Shown here: piece by piece, positions 61,489 through 64,000 of the stretch
Layout of the letters: each line of letters starts with the position of its first letter
Position numbering within the stretch: position 1 is the first letter of the stretch
Origin: an uncultured Muribaculaceae bacterium
GTDB lineage: Bacteria > Bacteroidota > Bacteroidia > Bacteroidales > Muribaculaceae
Direction: 5' to 3'
Assembly (NCBI GenBank): GCA_910579845.1
Contig: CAJTWL010000003.1
Coordinates: forward strand, 98,175 to 162,174
DNA: 64,000 nt
Notes under the pieces: model-generated
What the model saw: the letters and a program-made list of their open reading frames with translations, nothing else
Told to the model about the DNA's origin: nothing
Databases searched by the model: none
Made by a program: the position numbers and the translations under genes

Positions 61489-62682
61489 ATGGATATACTG
61501 AAGAAAAGATTCCACAAGGCATTGTCGGAGGTCAAGACCGACATACACAGATTCCTTTATTCAGAAATAGACTGGAACCAGCCTCTCATCGGAATCAAGG
61601 GTGCCCGTGGCGTGGGCAAATCCACCATCATGCTACAGCGAATAAAGGAGACCGACCCGAATGGAGAGACCTCATTTTACACAAGCCTTGACAATCTCTG
61701 GTTTGCAGACCATTCCCTGATTGATCTAGCGGAACAGCTTATATCCGAAGGTGTCACGCATCTGTATATCGACGAGGTGCACCGTATGCCGGGATGGGAA
61801 CGGCAGGTAAAGAATCTTTATGATTCGTATCCGGAACTGCATGTGGTGTTCTCAAGCTCATCACTGCTGGTCATAGACCATTCAATCGGAGATTTGTCGA
61901 GACGCGCATCTATGTATCATCTTCCGGGACTTTCATTCAGGGAATTCCTGATGTTCGAGGGGAAAGAGACATACCAGCGGCTGACACTTCCCGACGTGCT
62001 CTATTCACACGAGACACTCGCGCCCTCCCTATCGGCGCAGATGAATATATTGTCTGCTTTCGCCAAGTATATGGAGAAAGGGTACTATCCATTCTACAAA
62101 TCAATGAAAACGGAGGATTACTACAGCCGACTGGAACAGACCGTGACAACCGTCATAGATTCCGACATTCCCGCTGTGGAGACAAAAATTGATTACGAAA
62201 CTCTGATAAAAGCCAAACGGCTTGTGGGAATCATAGCCGGAACACTGCCTTACATACCCAACATCAGCACATTGGCGGGAACAATGGGTACAAACCGTGC
62301 CCAGATTCTCAAATTGTTTGACCTGCTTGACCGCGCGGGTATCATCCGTCAGTTGTTCACGGCTGTCAACAGTCCAAAAAGTCTCGCCAAACCACAAAAA
62401 ATATTGCTTGACAACTCATCCCTTATGTCTGCGCTTGGTTCCCCTCAGATCGGGGCAGTCCGTGAAAGCACATTCGCTTCCTGTCTGAGCGTGGATCATA
62501 ATGTAGGTTTTGCAAAGGATGGCGATTTCATTGTGGATGGGCGTTATCTTTTCGAAATCGGAGGGAAAGGCAAAGGTTTTGCCCAGATACGCAACATCCC
62601 CGACAGTTTTGTGGCGGCGGACGGTATAGAGTCCGGATTCGGGAACAAAATTCCATTATGGCTGTTTGGTTTTCTGTATTGA
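61489..62682 (+). CDS. DUF4143-type AAA ATPase (COG1373)
   Basis: 397 residues from the ATG at 61489; the frame is open further up but that part crosses the promoter and reads unlike protein. Walker A is GIKGARGVGKST (about 31-42) and Walker B HLYIDEVHRMPGWE. PGLSFREFLMFEG is the family block after the sensor, and the C-terminal DUF4143 part has LDRAGIIRQL, KILLDNSSLMSAL, ESTFASCL and FLIGGKGKG-like FEIGGKGKG. Family role unknown; members are common accessory genes that vary between strains. Confidence 0.9.
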   Translation: MDILKKRFHKALSEVKTDIHRFLYSEIDWNQPLIGIKGARGVGKSTIMLQRIKETDPNGETSFYTSLDNLWFADHSLIDLAEQLISEGVTHLYIDEVHRMPGWERQVKNLYDSYPELHVVFSSSSLLVIDHSIGDLSRRASMYHLPGLSFREFLMFEGKETYQRLTLPDVLYSHETLAPSLSAQMNILSAFAKYMEKGYYPFYKSMKTEDYYSRLEQTVTTVIDSDIPAVETKIDYETLIKAKRLVGIIAGTLPYIPNISTLAGTMGTNRAQILKLFDLLDRAGIIRQLFTAVNSPKSLAKPQKILLDNSSLMSALGSPQIGAVRESTFASCLSVDHNVGFAKDGDFIVDGRYLFEIGGKGKGFAQIRNIPDSFVAADGIESGFGNKIPLWLFGFLY

Positions 62683-62699
62683 ACAATCTTTTTTCACAT

Positions 62700-63251
62700 A
62701 TGCAATTTCGTAAGGCAAATGCTCAAGACATAGAGAGGATTCTTGCAATCATGGATTCTGCAAGAAGTTTCCAGCGCTCGCAAGGCTTTACACAGTGGGA
62801 GGATGGATATCCGTCGCGTGAGTTGATATCGGATGATATTGTACAAGGGAAAGCGTATGTTTTGCTTGACGGAAACGCTATCATGGCATATAGTGTACTG
62901 GCTGTCGGCGATGCGGAATATGACAGGCTTGGTGGAATATGGAGGTATTCCGGTGCATATGGAGTCATTCACAGAATGGCGGTTGCGCCTGAAGTCCGAG
63001 GCAAAAATATCTCGGCAATTCTTTTCGAGGTCTTTGAGGGGGAATATCTAAGTCGGGGAATCAGGCTTATCCGTATCGATACAGGGGCAGAAAATAAGAT
63101 TATGCGGCATTTAATGCAAAAATTCGGCTATGAAAGTCGTGGCGTGCAGCAGTTCTGTTGGGGACCAAGACTGACTTACGAAAAATATATAGGCGAATCT
63201 AAAGATATAAAAAACGAAGGTCGGCATGATTGTGGGGACAAACAAATATGA
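62700..63251 (+). CDS. GNAT-family N-acetyltransferase
   Basis: 183 residues from the ATG at 62700. GNAT landmarks are MQFRKANAQDIERILAIMD at the start and VIHRMAVAPEVRGKNISAILFE (about 95-115), which binds acetyl-CoA (V-x-P-x-x-R-G-K). The C-terminal part has RLIRIDTGAENKIMRHLMQKFGYESRG. Substrate unknown. It follows the ATPase gene by 17 bases. Confidence 0.88.
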   Translation: MQFRKANAQDIERILAIMDSARSFQRSQGFTQWEDGYPSRELISDDIVQGKAYVLLDGNAIMAYSVLAVGDAEYDRLGGIWRYSGAYGVIHRMAVAPEVRGKNISAILFEVFEGEYLSRGIRLIRIDTGAENKIMRHLMQKFGYESRGVQQFCWGPRLTYEKYIGESKDIKNEGRHDCGDKQI

Positions 63252-63266
63252 CCGGGAGAGCGTTTA

Positions 63267-63306
63267 GATAATGAAGTGATTTAAAACAGTTTTTAAATCA
63301 CTTCAT
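63267..63306. terminator. 18-bp hairpin between GNAT and HdeD-like genes
   Basis: Perfect stem (63267-63284 and 63289-63306) with loop CAGT. The inner arms are A4/T4 and it carries the AAACAGTTT core seen in several other gaps. It probably ends the GNAT transcript. Confidence 0.7.
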
Positions 63307-63327
63307 TAACAAATTATAAAAAATACT

Positions 63328-63894
63328 ATGATACGTAACACATTTCTTGCAGGAATAACCAGATATTGGTGGCTTCCGCTTCTTACAGGTCTTGTTTGTC
63401 TTGGTCTCGGTATATGGTGCATATGCAGCCCGTCTCAGTCTCTTCCGATAATGGCAATGGCTTTTGCTGTTTGTCTTTTAGCTGTCGGTATATTTGATGC
63501 AGTGTGGGGATTGGCTACCATAAAACACAATCCCGGCTGGGGTTGGGATATATGTCTTGCTGTCATTGATATAGTGGCGGGAATATGGATGCTTTCAATG
63601 ACACCTGCCCAGATGACAATTACTTTCCTTTATATCGTCGGAATATGGCTGATATTCGCTGCCTTCAGTGGTATAGGTCAGATGTTTACGATTGCTGTCT
63701 ATAATCCGTTTGCAACTGTTTTGGCTGTAATTCTTCTTGTGATTACCATTTTCTTCAGTTTCTGGTTGATTATAAATCCGGTCGGTCTCGGGGTAGCCGC
63801 ATGGATGTGGATAGGGATAGCTCTTTGCTGTTATGGCGTATTTAAAATAGCATTCGGATTAAAAGTCAGGAAAATCCGCAATCAGCTGAGTTGA
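63328..63894 (+). CDS. HdeD-like (DUF308) membrane protein
   Basis: 188 residues with six predicted membrane helices arranged as three repeats of two, as in HdeD, an E. coli membrane protein linked to acid resistance. WWLPLLTGLVCLGLGIWCICSPSQSL and GWGWDICLAVIDIVAGIWMLSMTP are typical. It ends with a basic tail (KVRKIRNQLS). Transcribed alone after the hairpin; function in Bacteroidales unknown. Confidence 0.87.
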   Translation: MIRNTFLAGITRYWWLPLLTGLVCLGLGIWCICSPSQSLPIMAMAFAVCLLAVGIFDAVWGLATIKHNPGWGWDICLAVIDIVAGIWMLSMTPAQMTITFLYIVGIWLIFAAFSGIGQMFTIAVYNPFATVLAVILLVITIFFSFWLIINPVGLGVAAWMWIGIALCCYGVFKIAFGLKVRKIRNQLS

Positions 63895-63960
63895 TTGTTC
63901 CGAAAAAGATAAAACATTCCGGAGACCACTTCTGATTTATCAGAATGAACTCGTCTTGAC

Positions 63961-64000
63961 TTATTTTTTCTTAACATAAGCGAGATATTTCCGAGGTGTT
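63961..64000 (-). CDS. C-terminal end of a gene cut by the window edge
   Basis: On the minus strand the last 40 bases read TPRKYLAYVKKK followed by a TAA stop (63961-63963). The basic tail is plausible for a real protein end, but 12 residues are too few to name it. A small hairpin (63930-63945) follows it. Confidence 0.35.
   Translation of the reverse strand, partial: TPRKYLAYVKKK

Overview
The window looks like chromosomal DNA of a gut-type Bacteroidales. The basis is three SusC/SusD pairs' worth of family logic (two complete pairs here), lipoproteins with Bacteroidetes-style signal peptides, a BACON-domain lipoprotein family, serine-type sulfatases that need an anaerobic maturase, a Dabb protein, DUF3316-like and GYF/TM2 proteins, and many sites that fit the Bacteroidetes promoter form TTTG-N19-21-TAnnTTTG with little use of Shine-Dalgarno sites. 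A Muribaculaceae-like lineage would fit, but that is inference; no rRNA is present to settle it.

Layout. 1-15.6 kb is housekeeping: ispF-lgt, a suf operon (sufC-sufD-sufS, with sufB not in its expected place after the cvpA-like gene), pta-ackA, a long LptF/LptG-type permease, the queuosine precursor genes split into two convergent units (queF-queC on + and queD-queE on -), and aspS with a Nif3-like and a zinc-ribbon coiled-coil gene. 15.7-19.1 kb is an AT-rich module with a C10 (streptopain-like) cysteine protease and a serpin lipoprotein, bracketed by two nearly identical 108-bp structured repeats in direct orientation. 19.2-28.1 kb and 35.0-43.9 kb hold two paralogous four-gene units (calcineurin-type phosphoesterase, SusC, SusD, BACON lipoprotein) in opposite orientation, on either side of a 6.5 kb block with a small DUF6582-like gene, manA, an S41 peptidase, a DUF3316-like gene, parC and a TM2 gene. 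44.0-47.4 kb shows a dinD gene inserted at the 3' end of a Pif1-like helicase gene, with that 3' end duplicated. 47.5-54.2 kb has purC, a Dabb gene, a MITE-like inverted-repeat element, two tandem sulfatases and a LacI-type regulator. 54.3-60.6 kb has gpsA and a five-gene run (lipoprotein, polyprenyl synthetase, TatD, CPA2 antiporter, HAD). 60.7-64 kb has tRNA-Ser(GGA), remnants and an intact DUF4143-type ATPase, a GNAT enzyme and an HdeD-like membrane protein.

How it works together. The two phosphoesterase/SusCD units look like outer-membrane uptake systems for a phosphorylated substrate, since no glycoside hydrolase or lyase is present in either. The sulfatase pair with a LacI regulator suggests use of sulfated host glycans. 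The most interesting structural theme is a family of Y-shaped palindromic repeats, all in the same orientation, that border two separate accessory inserts (protease/serpin and dinD).
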